The notes under the pieces: model-generated
Database searches by the model: none
What the model was told of the DNA's origin: nothing
Seen by the model: the letters and a program-made list of their open reading frames with translations, nothing else
Translations under genes and position numbers: made by a program
DNA from: CBDHCC01 sp965261015
GTDB lineage: Bacteria; Pseudomonadota; Alphaproteobacteria; Sphingomonadales; Sphingomonadaceae
Assembly (NCBI GenBank): GCA_965261015.1
Contig: CBDHCC010000001.1
Coordinates: forward strand, 868,001 to 932,000
Direction of reading: 5' to 3'
DNA length: 64,000 bases
Shown: positions 63,398 to 64,000 of the stretch, piece after piece
Layout of the letters: every line of letters starts with the position of its first letter
How positions within the stretch are numbered: the first letter of the stretch is position 1

Positions 63398-64000
63398 GTG
63401 ACGGCCGCGATGCCAACGGCGCGGGCGGTCGTGGTCCTGCTCCTCTCCCTGCTGTTCGCGGCGGCCGCGTCGGCGCAGGAGTTCCCGGCCTTTACGGGCC
63501 TGGTGGTCGACGCCGCCGACGTGCTGCCGCCCGACGTCGAGGCGGGGCTGACGGCCAAGCTGGAGGCGCTGCAGCGGGACACCAATCGCCAGTTCGTAGT
63601 GGCGACTGTGCCGGACACCGGCGGCTACGACTTGGCGGACTATGGCTATCGCCTGGGCCGCGAATGGGGCGTCGGCCTGGAGGGGGTGGACAATGGCGCG
63701 ATCCTGTTCGTGGCGCCGGGCAATCCCGCCGGTCAGCGCGGTCCCCGGCTGGAGGTCGGCACCGGCCTGACCCCGATATTGACCGACGCCTTTTCCTGGC
63801 AGGTGGCCGGCGAGCTGATGACGCCGCTCCTGCGCCAGGGGCAGGTGCCGCAGGCGATGATCGCCGGCACGGATGCCGTGATCGCGCAGCTGCGGGCCTC
63901 GCCCGAAGAGGCGCAGGCGAAGGTGGATGCGGCGGTGCGGGACTTCGACCGCAGCCATCGGCGCGGGTCCTCCGGTGGTGGCAGCGTATTCGGGCTGGTC
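63398..64000 (+). CDS. TPM-domain (YgcG-like) exported protein, 3' end outside window
   Basis: The 201 visible residues start with a signal peptide (ARAVVVLLLSLLFAAAASA, cleavage before QEFPAF) and contain the TPM domain: FTGLVVDAADVLPPDVEAGL, QRDTNRQFVVATVPDTGGYD and GVDNGAILFVAPGN. A glycine-rich stretch begins at the window edge, as usual for this family. GTG 63398 is chosen for its GAGG site; ATG 63410 is possible. TPM proteins may aid photosystem or membrane-protein quality control; the bacterial role is open. It forms a pair with lemA. Confidence 0.93.
   Translation, partial: MTAAMPTARAVVVLLLSLLFAAAASAQEFPAFTGLVVDAADVLPPDVEAGLTAKLEALQRDTNRQFVVATVPDTGGYDLADYGYRLGREWGVGLEGVDNGAILFVAPGNPAGQRGPRLEVGTGLTPILTDAFSWQVAGELMTPLLRQGQVPQAMIAGTDAVIAQLRASPEEAQAKVDAAVRDFDRSHRRGSSGGGSVFGLV

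Overview
The window looks like a chromosomal segment of a high-G+C alphaproteobacterium of the order Sphingomonadales. Four things point there: the split, circularly permuted ssrA gene near 62 kb, an alphaproteobacterial feature; an alpha-type SspB adaptor and the 180-kDa class of NAD-glutamate dehydrogenase; the rimP-nusA-ylxR-infB-rbfA order; and palindromic intergenic repeats of the kind common in Sphingomonas. No prophage, CRISPR array or intact insertion sequence was seen. Genus is an inference; no 16S gene is present.

Layout. 1-15.6 kb: 3' part of phaB, a ribbon-helix-helix protein, a TonB-like gene with an apparent frameshift, the large gdh gene, a run of small conserved genes (PEBP, DUF1810, DUF1622, DUF5872, PNPOx, DoxX), an ABC exporter gene broken by a 323-bp tandem duplication, a PHB depolymerase and a DUF885 peptidase. 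15.7-17.8 kb: a VapBC-type toxin-antitoxin pair followed by a remnant of a second DUF885 gene, a PhyH dioxygenase and a PNPOx-like protein, ending in a repeat with long inverted arms. 17.8-27 kb: fumC, sspB and a histidine operon (hisB-H-A-F ... E) invaded by unrelated genes at three joints. 27-36 kb: amino-acid permease, adenosine kinase, queG, a NatAB-like ABC exporter, a P450, an acetyltransferase and an exported MsrB. 36-46 kb: mostly small envelope, stress or hypothetical genes, tRNA-Ala(CGC), a 3-hydroxybutyrate dehydrogenase, an exported amidohydrolase and an AbrB/Doc toxin-antitoxin pair. 46-51 kb: aceA divergent from a ScfR/RamB-type regulator with a palindromic operator candidate, and a sugar transferase. 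51-61.3 kb: the conserved translation/RNA operon rimP-nusA-ylxR-infB-rbfA-tdk-truB-rpsO, then pnp. 61.4-64 kb: a small lipoprotein, ssrA, mscL, lemA and the start of a TPM-domain gene.

How the genes work together. Carbon-storage and C2 metabolism recurs: phaB makes 3-hydroxybutyryl-CoA for PHB, phaZ degrades the polymer, the dehydrogenase at 42.5 kb oxidises the released 3-hydroxybutyrate, and aceA with its putative regulator would let the resulting acetyl-CoA feed the glyoxylate bypass. The end of the window handles ribosome maturation, initiation, RNA turnover and ribosome rescue. The most unusual parts are the disrupted ABC exporter, the invaded histidine operon and the toxin-antitoxin insertion beside a duplicated gene end.
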